Of a stretch of 64,000 nucleotides of DNA, positions 26,380-37,011 are shown one piece after another. The position numbers were made by a program, and so were the translations under genes. Within the stretch, counting starts at the first letter, position 1, and every line of letters starts with the position of its first letter. The DNA is taken from positions 40,098,425 to 40,162,424 of the forward strand of contig NC_090020.1 of assembly GCF_036417845.1 (NCBI RefSeq). Direction: 5' to 3'. This stretch comes from Apteryx mantelli (lineage: Eukaryota > Chordata > Aves > Apterygiformes > Apterygidae). Under the pieces are notes generated by a model. That model was not told the origin of the DNA, did not search any database, and worked only from the letters and a program-made list of their open reading frames with translations.

Positions 26380-26545
26380 CGGTTCCTGGTGGGCCCAGGT
26401 GGAAGCTGTTGTTCAGTTATCGCAGGCGCCTGCGAGCCAAGGCTCATGGTGCCTTGCGGCCCGGTACATGCACTTGCTCGTCCCCCTGCCATGAGGGTGG
26501 GCAGCGGTACGTGAAAGCGCTGGCATTCAAGGAAGGGCCCAAATG
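26380..26545. other. GC-rich patch
   Basis: About 165 bases with several CpGs (caggcgcctgcgag, cttgcggcccggtac, gcggtacgtgaaagcgct) in AT-rich surroundings. Overlapping plus-strand frames of 76-96 codons are shaped by the GC content. It may be a decayed retroelement piece or a small regulatory element. Nothing in it is recognised. Confidence 0.45.
26420..26435. repeat. 16-bp perfect GC-rich palindrome
   Basis: TCGCAGGCGCCTGCGA reads the same on both strands and carries three CpG dinucleotides. It lies in the GC-rich patch 26380-26540, the only CpG-containing stretch for several kilobases. Confidence 0.75.
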
Positions 26546-27278
26546 ATCAGGAAAGAGAGATTCAGTTTGCGAGGAGAGCATCAATTTTTGTCAAATATCC
26601 TTTTTTTCTCTTAAAGTTTTCTAAGGAAAAGGTAACATTGTGACCAGCTTTGTCAGCAATACCACCACCTCTAGCTTATATCTAACAGCAGGGCGGTGTG
26701 TCTGGTATTAATGCAAGGACATTTCCAGGGGGATTTCCTTGTCTTTCCATTTTCGATTGAGGAAGTATTTAATATCCAGTGACATTTCTTTTAGTAGATA
26801 TTTCAGTGAGTTTAAGGCTTACGGAAACCACCAGAGCAGCTAAGTTGAATTGCTGAATTAAACCATTACAACTATGTAGACAAAAATTTGCTAAAGAGTC
26901 TATTAAATATTCAGGAGATACAAGTCTTGCCACCAATCTTGTTCCATTTATGAACCTTTCTGTATACTCTGTATTACATGATAAGCCTTGACAGATTTGA
27001 CTATGTTAGAGAGGAAGAATTTTTTAGTTGAAGAAACAGAGCTACATTTGTAGGGATACAATTTTCTTTTCAAATCAACTGTGGGATTTATTTCTGCTTG
27101 TGCTTAGGGAATTCATGCTAATAGTCCATTCAGAAGCCGAGAGACACAGGAAAAGTAAAATACCTGAACTGAAAGTAGGCAGACAGAAGTAAATATAGAT
27201 TTTTTTTTTCTTGGTAGAAAAATAAATCTTAAAACTGCAATTTTAATGGGTATTTTTTTCCATAGTTTTTTCCCATTG

Positions 27279-27328
27279 GCATCAGAAAGGATTGGCCATA
27301 GAGGCATCAGAAAGGATTGGCCATAGAG
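27279..27328. repeat. Perfect 25-bp tandem duplication
   Basis: The unit beginning gcatcagaaaggattggcca and ending tagag occurs twice head to tail with no mismatch (27279-27303 and 27304-27328). Perfect identity in otherwise unconstrained DNA suggests a recent slippage or repair event, or an assembly duplication. Confidence 0.9.
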
Positions 27329-28039
27329 GAAATATAAAAGTGATATTGTAAAGTGTGAATACTACTCTTCATTATTGGGAGGATTGAGGGGGACTGTAAC
27401 ATTTTGAGATTGGGGGGGCCTATGATGAGGAAATAAATACAACTTTCTATTTTTCTTCTTACCAGAATTAACTGAAATGTAGAAACTACAAAAGTAGTTT
27501 TTCAAATAATTTCCCACAGAGAAAAATACCATAAAATGGAAACAACAGAAAAGGGTGTAAAGTTCCTCTCAAGACAAAGAAGAAAGGAGTACATAGTATC
27601 TAGCCTCTTATCAAAAAGTTCCAACTTCTCTTTGTGGTTAACAACGATATTGGGCTCATCATAAAAGAATATATAACATACGATTTTACAAGCAACAGAG
27701 AATTAAATTTGTTTCATGAAAAAAAACATCTTTGTAAGAATATTATGAGGCACCCTAAAGTCTTAAAACATGGCTGTAACTGTACTGTACAGCTAAAAAG
27801 AAACTCATACTTTTGCGTTCCATGTAAAAAGGCAGAACAAACAAATGTGATATCGAAACACTGAGGGAAGAGCAGTGTTTACTCTCTATGCACACAGTGC
27901 ACATGAGAAATCTTCATGGATTCCTGAATGATCCAGTCTACCTGTTACGATGGAAGAAAAGCTGGCAGCCATGGCCCTACTGTACAGGAAATTTGTGGGA
28001 ATGTAAAATCATTACCCTATGGACAGTCCATCCAGTTCA

Positions 28040-28112
28040 AGGCAGGGACTTGAACTAGTCTTTCAATCTGCACCGCCTCTCCTGACCAATGGACTACTGA
28101 GAGGACAAGTCT
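28040..28112 (-). mobile_element. tRNA-derived SINE relic
   Basis: On the minus strand an A-box-like block (ctcagtagtccattggtcag) is followed about 45 bases later by a B-box-like block (ctagttcaagtccct). This is the spacing of a tRNA promoter. The text between does not fold into a convincing anticodon arm, so it is not a functional tRNA gene. The pattern matches an old sauropsid tRNA-SINE head of the type cagtggttagagcactcacc ... aggttcaaatccc. No body or tail is recognisable beyond it. Confidence 0.5.
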
Positions 28113-29776
28113 TATTTCCTCTTTTTTCTAGGGAAGCAAGCAAAAAAAAATAAAAAAATCCAAGTTTCATCCTGAAGTGCAATTTTAGAATATTGAAAAA
28201 TTTCAGTGACCATATTTTGCATCTTTAAAAGCTTCAGCTGAACATAACAAAACCTCTCATCTTTCTGTCTTTTGCCCACCCACATGCACACCATATTTTG
28301 GAGGCTTGCGTGGAGATCCCTGAGCCGCCTAAAACCCCAGCTCAGACCCATTAACGACACTTTGGCAGCTTTAATTTGTGGAGTGACTGTGAAGAGTCTC
28401 TACCTCTCCACGGCAGCTTCTGCTCTAACTCCTAGATTAATAGAAGAGTTGTGACCCCTAATCACGCGGCACGGAAAGGTTGTGAACTTGCAAAAACACT
28501 GCAGTGCTGCAGTCCCGATAGTCTGCATCTCCACTGAGTCTGAAAAGTCTCAGTGCAGTGTTGAACCCAAGCTAAGAAACTGCGTACCGTGCTGGGCTCA
28601 GCAGAAAGAAATAGCAGAGACTACATCTACACTAATAAATGAAAGCATACCATGAACCATGCACATCCAAACTACTTATTGGGAGTGGTGCTTGGCCCAT
28701 GATAATTCTCAAACCGTGCTTAAAATTTGCTAGGGAGAACACTAGTTGGGATGGGCCAAAACCACGTTGGGGACTGCTCTAGCAATTTTGCAGCCCAGGT
28801 GAACAGAGTACAGCCTGCAGCAATATTGCCTTTTTCATTTACTAGCACAGCAGTGGCCACAGCACAGTGAATAGCATGGAGGAGAGCCGGTTAAAACAAA
28901 ACATTGAAAATACCCATGGGAACATACTGTGAGAAAACAAACCCCCAAAATAATGCAACGTAACACTCATTCTCCAACCTGGCCATAAGGGAGACACCCG
29001 GAGTCAGCCAGAAACACAGTTCTCCTCCGTGTTAGCAACCTCCGCTCGCATCCAGGAGGTCCTTGTTTAAAATTCACCAGCCCGCAGCACAAAGGTCTAT
29101 TTGAGTAGCAGATCAAACATTTTTAGAACAACAGTTGGGTAAAAGTTTACCCGTTGGTGTCCCACTGACACGCGGGGAGGCTCTGGGAAGTGCCTGCACA
29201 GCACCCATCCAGCCAGAGTCGCAGCCCTTGTCCCGTCCTTGTCTAGCCCCTGCTTCCATGCTGGAGGTGGGATGTAAGGGGCTGGGCTCGATACCTCCCA
29301 GCTTTCCTCCTTACCTTTACAAAGTGGTTAAAGAGGTAAAATTCCCTAACATATAAAAGAACAAGATATATGTCAGCAAACAGAACGCTATGCGCTGAGC
29401 ATCAAAACATACAGATTAAAGCACAAATAACTTTTCCCAGACTTCAAGTTCCACTTGTCATTTTAAGGGAAAAACTATCTAGCGGAGCTTTGATCATCCA
29501 TAATAGATTCTTTCTGACTGGTTGTCAACCTGAAAATTAAAATGGCTGGTTGAGAAAGCACAACAGCCGCTGCAGCAAAGAAAGATTAATCATTTGTTCT
29601 GACTAATGAAGACATCATCACTAGTGTAAATCAAACCAGTCCACTGTCATTACCCACTGATATTTTCCTCAAAAATCAAAATGCCTTTTGTCCACAAAAA
29701 GCAAAGGACAGCATACTAATTATGGTATATTTATTTCACTAACAACAAAACTGAAATGATTTCTCTTCCTTTGCAG

Positions 29777-29824
29777 CCACAGGCCTGGACATAGAAGACA
29801 TCAACAGACTTTGCATGTTTTATG
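29777..29824 (+). CDS. Candidate small internal coding exon, function unknown
   Basis: A strong acceptor (ttctcttcctttgcag) and a good donor (tatg|gtaaga) enclose 48 bases. In the phase 1 to phase 1 reading they encode TGLDIEDINRLCMFYG, a plausible amphipathic sequence. A second frame is open but of arginine- and histidine-rich, less natural composition, and the third has a stop. The 48-base length keeps the frame if the exon is skipped. I do not recognise the peptide. Both splice signals are better than the average random pair, which is the main support. There is no recognisable exon near it; the next candidates are 3.6 kb upstream and 2.1 kb downstream. Confidence 0.28.
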
Positions 29825-30427
29825 GTAAGATAAACAAAGATATAAAAAGATGAGATAAAACAGAGAGACGTTCATGAATGCTAAGTTATTCCATATTTAA
29901 ATTAATTACATGGTTAAAGAGTGATTGCCTCTTTTTATCTTCTACCAACTATAAACCAGAAAAAAGATCAAAAAATGCAGCTGGGTATTTATTAATTCTA
30001 TTCTTCCCTCTACAATTAAACTTTAATCAATTTCAAAGAACATTTGGGTCCTGTCCAATGCAGTTGCCATGCTTAAAACTCTGATATAAAAGGATACATA
30101 CATTACCTGTAGCAGCATTTTTGGAGGATTTGTTCTCTGGCTGAGTAACACTTTGTAGCAAAAGAAGCAAAGATTTCTATATAGTGGATAATATACAAAA
30201 TTAGTTACAACTTATGTTTCTACAGATTGAGAACTAGCTTTAAAATATTATATCTAATCTGGATATCCTTTAGGAAAATTGAGCATCAGAATTACTGCTC
30301 ATCATTATATCCAGACAGAGATTGCTCATAAATAGCCTTTAAAATTTTTAAAGCTAACATAAAATGTATACAATCAAAAACAAGAATTCAGTCACAAGTG
30401 GTGGGTTTATATATCCAAATATTTCTT

Positions 30428-30443
30428 AAAAAAAAAAAAAAAA
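30428..30443. repeat. A16 homopolymer
   Basis: Sixteen consecutive A following ttctt, without recognisable transposon sequence to its left. Confidence 0.95.
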
Positions 30444-31929
30444 GGCAAATCCTTTCCTCTCAAAGTGAGAAAGAGTGTCAGCAACAAATAACAGCATGGT
30501 TTTCCCCTCCTCCCCTGCAAGCAAAGCGCCCACTGTCAGTGGTCACAAAAATCACTCTCCCCCTCAGACAGGGGCACAATGCCAATCTATCTTTCTTCCC
30601 CTGGTACTGTAATGCAATCCAGAAGGGAAGGATCTGTAATCACACTGTTGCAAAATATCAATATCTGTCAGGCTACAAGAAGCTACTCCTGCCTTGGACA
30701 TCAAATTAGATCAATTGGCCATCTGGGGTGAACACATGGAGGAACATACAGAGAGCAGTGAGCCACAATTAGGCTCCTAAGGGTTTCAGCCAAGGAGATT
30801 AATCAGTAACACAGAGACCTCATTGCTAATAGTGCTACAATTTGGAGAAGAATTTCTACCCTTGATGAGATTTAAAAACCCCAAACAAATAAGAGTACCT
30901 ACCTAACAAGACAGCTATCCATCTGGGCCATGCCTTCTGGAGAAGAGGACAGATGCCTCCTTGCTGCTAGGTGTAGATAAAGATGATCAGGACCTGAGCA
31001 TCCTTCACTTATGCATGGAGAGGAGCCTAAAACCTACAGCAATAAGTATGGCATATGCTAATCTGATCTCAAATGAAGGATGCAACCTCCAGCTCAAGCT
31101 CCCACCGGCTCCATCGCTGCCCTGGGGCCTCTCTCCTCCAGGGGTGAGCAGCTGGGCAGAGGCGGGCCAAAAGCCTGCTGTCCACAGCTGCTGCCCCTAT
31201 CCAGAGCCACGGAGCTGTTGGCTGCCTCCTACTGAACCATCCTGGGGACATGCCAGAGCGTCACTGAGTTGCAGAGGGTAAACGAGGGCCATGCACTTGT
31301 GGAGGGTGCAGAAAGTTTAGCCAGGATAAATGACCCGACTTCCCTCATGCTTATGGCTGAAGGCAACAAAGCAGCAGAATGAAAACAGGGCAGTCAATTC
31401 TCCTCTCTCAGCAGCATGAATCAAGCACAACTCCTCTGAGGTCAATAAAATTACATGGATATAAACTGGGGTAACTAAGTAAAGAATCTCTCAACAGTGA
31501 GAACTTGCGGGGGGGACAGCTTTATCAAAGCAACAACAATAACAAAAGGCTTTACTCCTTCAGGTACAGGGCTATTTAATTATCTTGATTCCAGCAAAAT
31601 TTGGGGACCAGTTCCTGTACTGAAATTTGTACTCAGACTCTGGCAAAATATAGATAATGAAATTTATGTCTAATTACTACACTCTCTCATTGTCACATAA
31701 ATTAGAAACTGTTATTCAGTAGCAAACCATTTGCATAACATGGTGCCGCATATTTTCTGACAAACTGTTGTGGGTTTCTTCTTTTTCCCTACTTTGGTTA
31801 AACTATATAGCTCCCTTTGGAATTGTTAGATTAATTTGATTTGTTTTATAGTTAGTATGTGAATGGTTCACAGTCCATAGGGTCTAGCTTTCCCTTTTAT
31901 AAATAATTTCCTTTTTATGGTGCAATTAG

Positions 31930-31961
31930 GATGCTGTGTGTTTTTGCAATGTACCTCAGGG
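31930..31961 (+). CDS. Candidate 32-nt microexon
   Basis: An acceptor (cctttttatggtgcaattag) and a consensus donor (cagg g|gtaagtg) enclose 32 bases with no stop in the phase 1 to phase 0 reading, which gives CCVFLQCTSG after a split codon, or in the phase 0 reading (DAVCFCNVPQ). Its phases would join the candidate at 29777-29824 to that at 52411-52549. The peptide is cysteine-rich but not recognisable, and the acceptor tract is only moderate. Confidence 0.12.
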
Positions 31962-32170
31962 GTAAGTGTGACAAATGGAAGATATTAAAAGTTCTCTTTC
32001 TTTTCCTCCCTGACACAAGGAGGACCTGAAGAATCCAGAATAAGGATTATAATGCTGCTCCTGAATATATACAGTTCACAATTTCTACTGTGTACAGTAC
32101 TTTTTGTGCTGATGCTTTACTGTGCTGCTGCCTTTGTACTTGACGTTCACCTTCATCTAGGAGCTTCTCA

Positions 32171-32208
32171 GTATTGATCTGTTTAGATAAGCAAGTACAG
32201 ATCAATAC
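32171..32208. repeat. 12-bp perfect inverted repeat, 14-nt loop
   Basis: GTATTGATCTGT (32171-32182) and ACAGATCAATAC (32197-32208) are exact reverse complements. The pairing does not extend outward or inward. It is too short for a typical microRNA precursor. Confidence 0.75.
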
Positions 32209-34466
32209 ATGCATTTTGTAAGGAATCTGAAGTTATTTCTGCGAATGTTAATAAGTGCCTAGAAAATGCTTACAGATATTTAGGATGCATCCAAGTTACT
32301 ACCAAAACTGAATTTACAGCAGTTGATAAATATGAACACAAAAGTGCTTATAACTTATGTCTTATAATAAAAGATAATGAGATGTTTTTGGGGCAGGGGG
32401 TGTTAGTGGGCAGTTATAGCTATACCCAGTCTGATGAATATTTTCATTCTTATGTCCATATGAAAAGATGTCTAACTGAGAAACCCTCAAGGTGCATGTA
32501 AATCATTTCTCCAAACAATTTATTTTTGACAAAAAGTCAGGAAAAAAAACCCCAGCTCCTTTACATAGAGGAGCACATACATACACCCACAAACCCCTTC
32601 ACAGAACAATGTCTACATGTCCACCTGAGAAGACTTTGTACCAAGTTTTAAAGAAGAACAAAATCTCTAGAAGAATATATTTCTAGAGGAAAAGATGGTT
32701 TGTCATTGTCCAGCTCTTGGGGTTTTCCTTGGTAAAATATGCAAACCCTTTCCTTCATTGCTCTGTCACAGTTCATGTGTTAGTGTGAGGTCTTGTATTA
32801 AAAACTGTTCCCAAGGCCATACTGAAATTTTTGATTTCCCTCATTTTGCTTGGAAAAGTTGCAGCCACAAAACCATGAAACAGAAAGAGCATCACATGAC
32901 ACAGGTAACCAGCCATGCATCACACCTAGCAAGTACTTAGGGTTTCTGACAAGCTTTTTCATTACGTATACATTTGAAGGGGAAACACATTTCAATATAA
33001 TGCTTGAACAATTTCAAATAGCAAACAAAATGCATTTTAATCCATCTGCATGTTGTTAATTTGCAAACAGAAAGAGAGCTACAATCAGTGAATGCACTAT
33101 TTGCAATGAATGTTTGTTCAGCTCCAGTACACTGTTAGAAGCGATAGGCTTGTGACAGCCATGAAATCATGAGTCAGACTAAGAATTAAAGTCTCCACCA
33201 ACACTCAATTTATACATGAAACTAAATCCAAACAATACTATTTGCTAAACAAAAGAAATTCATCTCATGAAAAAATCAGAAATGCATAAGAGCTAACACT
33301 TGTCTGTTTTTATTAGAACTTTGTCTCCAGCTCACACCCTAGGCGAGCACAGGGAAATGAAAAGGTGAAAGAAATGGAAGTGGTTGTGGGTCAGAGTTGG
33401 TTTTGCACGGGTGGTGATAAGCAAACAGCAGTGATGTGCCACCTTGCCAAGTCTCTCCCTTCATACAAGTGGCCCAGTGAAGCCCCCCAAGTTTATATCC
33501 CTTTTTTAGACATCTTGTTTGGTAAAATAGCTTGATCGGGGTATTAGGCATTCTGATGCTGCAGGCTTTCAAAATGAAATCTCCAAAGAAAACTGTGGAG
33601 TAGTTAGAAGTCATTAATGCCTGTAAGATCTTCTGTCTGTCCAAACCCATCAATACAAGAGTCGGAGAACCCAAGGCCCCAGAAACAATTCTCCCACTGG
33701 ACTTCTGTACCTCTGTCACAAGGCAAAATTATTCAGCTGTCTCAGTCACCATTAGGTTATTTAGAAGGGAAAATAATGTTGCCTTATGGCAGGCATAGTG
33801 CTATCGTATGCATATGCGCAGCTTCCTAGCCATAGAAGTGCATGTCCTAGGCTTTTGTTTGCACTCAGAGTCAGACAGCGAGCAGGTGCAGCCACATTTT
33901 GCAAGTGATGGCTTGAAAACTTTGCTCAGTGAGGAATGAAAAGCCCTGGGAGAGTCCACTGCTAACCTGAAAGAGAATATTTCATTACCTGAGCGTGGCT
34001 GGGTCCTTCTCAGTTCTTACTGCATGAGGAGCCTGATTCTACCCACTAAGCATCCCCTGAAGCTCAATATAAAGAAGTGCCCTTATATTTCTATTGTACC
34101 CCTGTGCTTCAACAAGGCATATCCTCATATCATCTTTCCTAATTTTATTCTTCTCACTGGCTGTTCTGGTATATATGTATGCTGTGCAGGCAGTGTTCCT
34201 TACAGTATTATCAGAAGCTTACAGATTCTATGAACAGCTTCCAGTTTCTTTTATTAGCCATTTTACATTTTTCTTGCACAAATGCAAAAAGAGAGCTTGT
34301 GAAGGAAAGAACGCCTCAGGACTCAGATGAGGACTCTACAGTGGGAGGAGGACCTGGAAGTGGAGGGCTGGCTAATAGCGTATGCACACTCTATTAATAC
34401 ACTCATTTAAATATTAAGTCTGAAGCCACGCTGCCTGGAACTGAGCAAGTCAATTTTGCTGCTGTC

Positions 34467-34483
34467 TTTTTTTTTTTTTTTTT
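34467..34483. repeat. T17 homopolymer
   Basis: Seventeen consecutive T after gctgtc, within plain AT-rich sequence. Confidence 0.95.
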
Positions 34484-36042
34484 AACAAATTATACATCAG
34501 GTTGAAAAGCAAATTGTCAGTCACAAGGATACTGAAAAACTGTGGTAAACAAATATCTACTGAAAACAAACACATTTGGAGGTTTTTTTAAGTAATTTTT
34601 TTTAAGAACTTGCTTGTTCTCTCCATAAACAAAATCTCCTTTGTGTGCATATGTGCACAAACCTCCCATCTGTCAAGTCCAGTCATGACAAAAATATAGA
34701 TTTTTTTTTATTAAAAATCTGACTTCTACATGAGCTGATGTAGACAGCTGCATGCCTTAGACCTATGGCTGCCACTGAGAGCAGTATAAAAATAAAGAGG
34801 GGAGCTTGCAGACAGTAAGTAAAAACATACTATATGTACAAGCACACATACACTAGTATATCAAAGCTAATCTTTTCCCTCAGTTTCACAGCGCTATGTC
34901 CTTCTCCCCTATACATTTTTGATTAAGTTGTTCAGAGCAGGCAATGTCTTCAGCTGATATCTTTATGTTATTGAACACCTTCTCAGAGCTTAATAAGTCA
35001 TCAAGGATGCTGTAAGGGAGGGATTTGCGGCTCACAGTGAGAAGGCGTCTCAGAAAGGAAGTTTGTAGAGAGCTATGAAAAGGCTGTTCAGACACAGGAA
35101 CGGCTGCAGGGGGGCAGGATGTGTGAAGGGGGTGCAGATATACTTTACACTTGTGGCATGCAGTACTGAAAGAAAATATCAAAGATTTCTTCACATGCTG
35201 AGAAATGCCGAAATGTTGAAATGGGAAATCAATGGCCGAGGAAGAGAAGGGAGATGAAGATTTTTACCAGAGTACTTCTAATATTATGCATCTGTAAATG
35301 GTGTGCCAAAATGGTAAACAAAATTCAGGCTTTCTGGCAGTTTTTTTCATGGTGCCAGAGCATGGATCTCAGCATCGGAAATGCAGGCTTTCTGTGACCT
35401 TGCTATTTGTGTGAGAAAGATAGATACCGTCCTTTTTCCCTGGTAAAGAGAATATGTTTCCTGGCTAGTTCCACCTTTTCAGTAGGGAATTCCCCCTTTC
35501 TCACCTGTCTGTAGAGGACAGCACACAAAATGCTTCACAATGGAGCAGCAGCAACACCACTGCAACAGAGCTGTACCATTAGACAAACTTTTCTCCCAGA
35601 AACACAAAGCTGGAGTAGTTTCTAACCGGATCTGTATAGATCCTTAAGATACAAATCAGCCTCTACGCACACCAGCCTTCCTAATGGAAAACTGGTGAGA
35701 AACCTTCATGAAGCAAAATGCATTTTGTTCCCTAGTCATCTTTCAGACAAGGAAGAAAGACCGGAACAGACCAGAAAGAAAACACATCTGGAGAAGAAAA
35801 TTGGAACCAGCTGCAAGGATGTAAAGCTTTCTTTTTTCTTTCTGTTTTTACCACATTCAAACTTGAAGTCTGTCATTCAGTTTGGCAAGTCTACATGAAT
35901 TTAAACAGGATATTTCTTTTTACCTCTCATGCCTTAATTAGAGCTAAAAGCCTCATTGTCCGCAAAAGAAAAAAAGAAGTCAAAATCCCTCTCAGCTAGA
36001 ATACATGGAGAGGTCTTCCTGGGATGCAATGCATCATATTAC

Positions 36043-36064
36043 TTTATTATGATATCATAATAAA
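36043..36064. repeat. 22-bp perfect AT-rich palindrome
   Basis: The arm TTTATTATGAT is followed immediately by its exact reverse complement ATCATAATAAA. The flanking C/C pair ends the symmetry. Eight bases upstream is a second small palindrome, gatgcaatgcatc (36023-36035, one central base). An AT-rich cruciform or a dimeric homeodomain site are possibilities. Confidence 0.8.
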
Positions 36065-36938
36065 CCTAGGAATTGTAGTTATGATCACGAACTGGCACTG
36101 TGACTTCCAAACTCTCATCACAACCTCTTAGCTATGTTTGCCTCTGCACTTGGAGTAACCAGATGTGGTTGGCTCTGCAGCTGGCTCTAACAATCGGGGT
36201 GGGGGGAGAGGGGAGGAAGGCAATTGCAGTAAGAAATTCCAAAATGGCTTTTGTAGCACTTCAGAAGGCAGGAAACTCTGCGATTCAATCCTGGTGTCAT
36301 CATCTGACAATGCCTCAAATCCTCCTAGTCTCCAGTCCCCAGAACATAAGCTATGAGGAGATGGTCATTGTAGAAGTACCTAGGATAGATACATGGATGG
36401 CTAAACAGAAAATAGGCAATTCTCCTGTTACGTTTTGTTCCAGTAGTTTTTTCTGGTTTGTTACTGGCTCAGAAAGTGCGATAGGATTAGTGCCGCAAGA
36501 AAAGTAATTTAGGATGTTAAAGTTACATAATTCATTTGAACACAACCATGTTAAATTTCACAAGTTTTTATAGTCAGTATGAAGTGCTTCCCTCAGCCGG
36601 AAGTAAACCTGCCTAGTTCCTTAGTGTTTTTAGAAGAGGGCAGGCGTTTTCCTTAGTTGATTCAAGAATCAGCCTGGGTGCTTACAGATTCTCTATAATA
36701 AAGTGGATGATTCTTTGGGTTTCATTCAAGCCCATCACAGTATTCTGCAGTGATGTGCCTGAATTTTGGATTTGCTGGGTTCTTTCAGCAAGAGTAGCAA
36801 TGGGAACTTCTGAGGAACATGAGGGTTATAACGGTGTTTGGGAGGGAGTTTGCAGGCAGATGTGAAATCAGCATTTTACATGCCAGTTAGGGCATTGTTT
36901 CATATTTGAAGGTTAAATATTCTTTTTGTTTTTTCCAG

Positions 36939-37011
36939 TCAGGAGTTGTGAAGCATGTCATAAGGACATGGTGCCCTGAGAAAGCCTAGTTGTTTTATTC
37001 TGAACTGGATG
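36939..37011 (+). ncRNA. Candidate non-coding (lncRNA-type) exon
   Basis: The acceptor tattctttttgttttttccag is among the strongest pyrimidine-tract acceptors in the window. Seventy-three bases later comes a consensus donor (ggatg|gtaagc). All three frames contain stops between them, so an internal coding exon is excluded unless it introduces a premature stop. A non-coding transcript exon or a poison exon are the two remaining readings, and a chance pair of splice-like sites is equally likely. No promoter or polyadenylation context is evident nearby. Confidence 0.13.

Larger units (their letters stand above)
18770..26380. other. Non-coding stretch, no certain gene
   Basis: Contains the candidate open segment at 20672 and the possible microexon at 26160. 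A minus-strand frame at 23309-23587 ends near a good donor-like site (ttcagg|gtaagt, about 23422-23427), but its acceptor is poor. No transposon is recognised. Confidence 0.6.
26545..36930. other. Gene-poor stretch with small GC-richer patches
   Basis: Besides the separately listed tandem duplication, SINE relic, candidate small exons and hairpin, two GC-richer patches stand out. One is at 29150-29300 (cgcggggaggctctggga) and one at 31080-31280 (ctccatcgctgccctggggc). Both carry random-looking frames on both strands and no recognised repeat family. The remainder is plain AT-rich DNA. Confidence 0.6.

Noticed and set aside
30107-30140. Minus-strand 34-nt splice-flanked open segment (donor acag|gtaatg)
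   Set aside because: Very short, no neighbouring minus-strand partner of compatible phase, and similar pairs recur throughout the window by chance.
32171-32208. MicroRNA precursor
   Set aside because: The 12-bp stem does not extend. A precursor needs a stem of roughly 25-30 bp or more.
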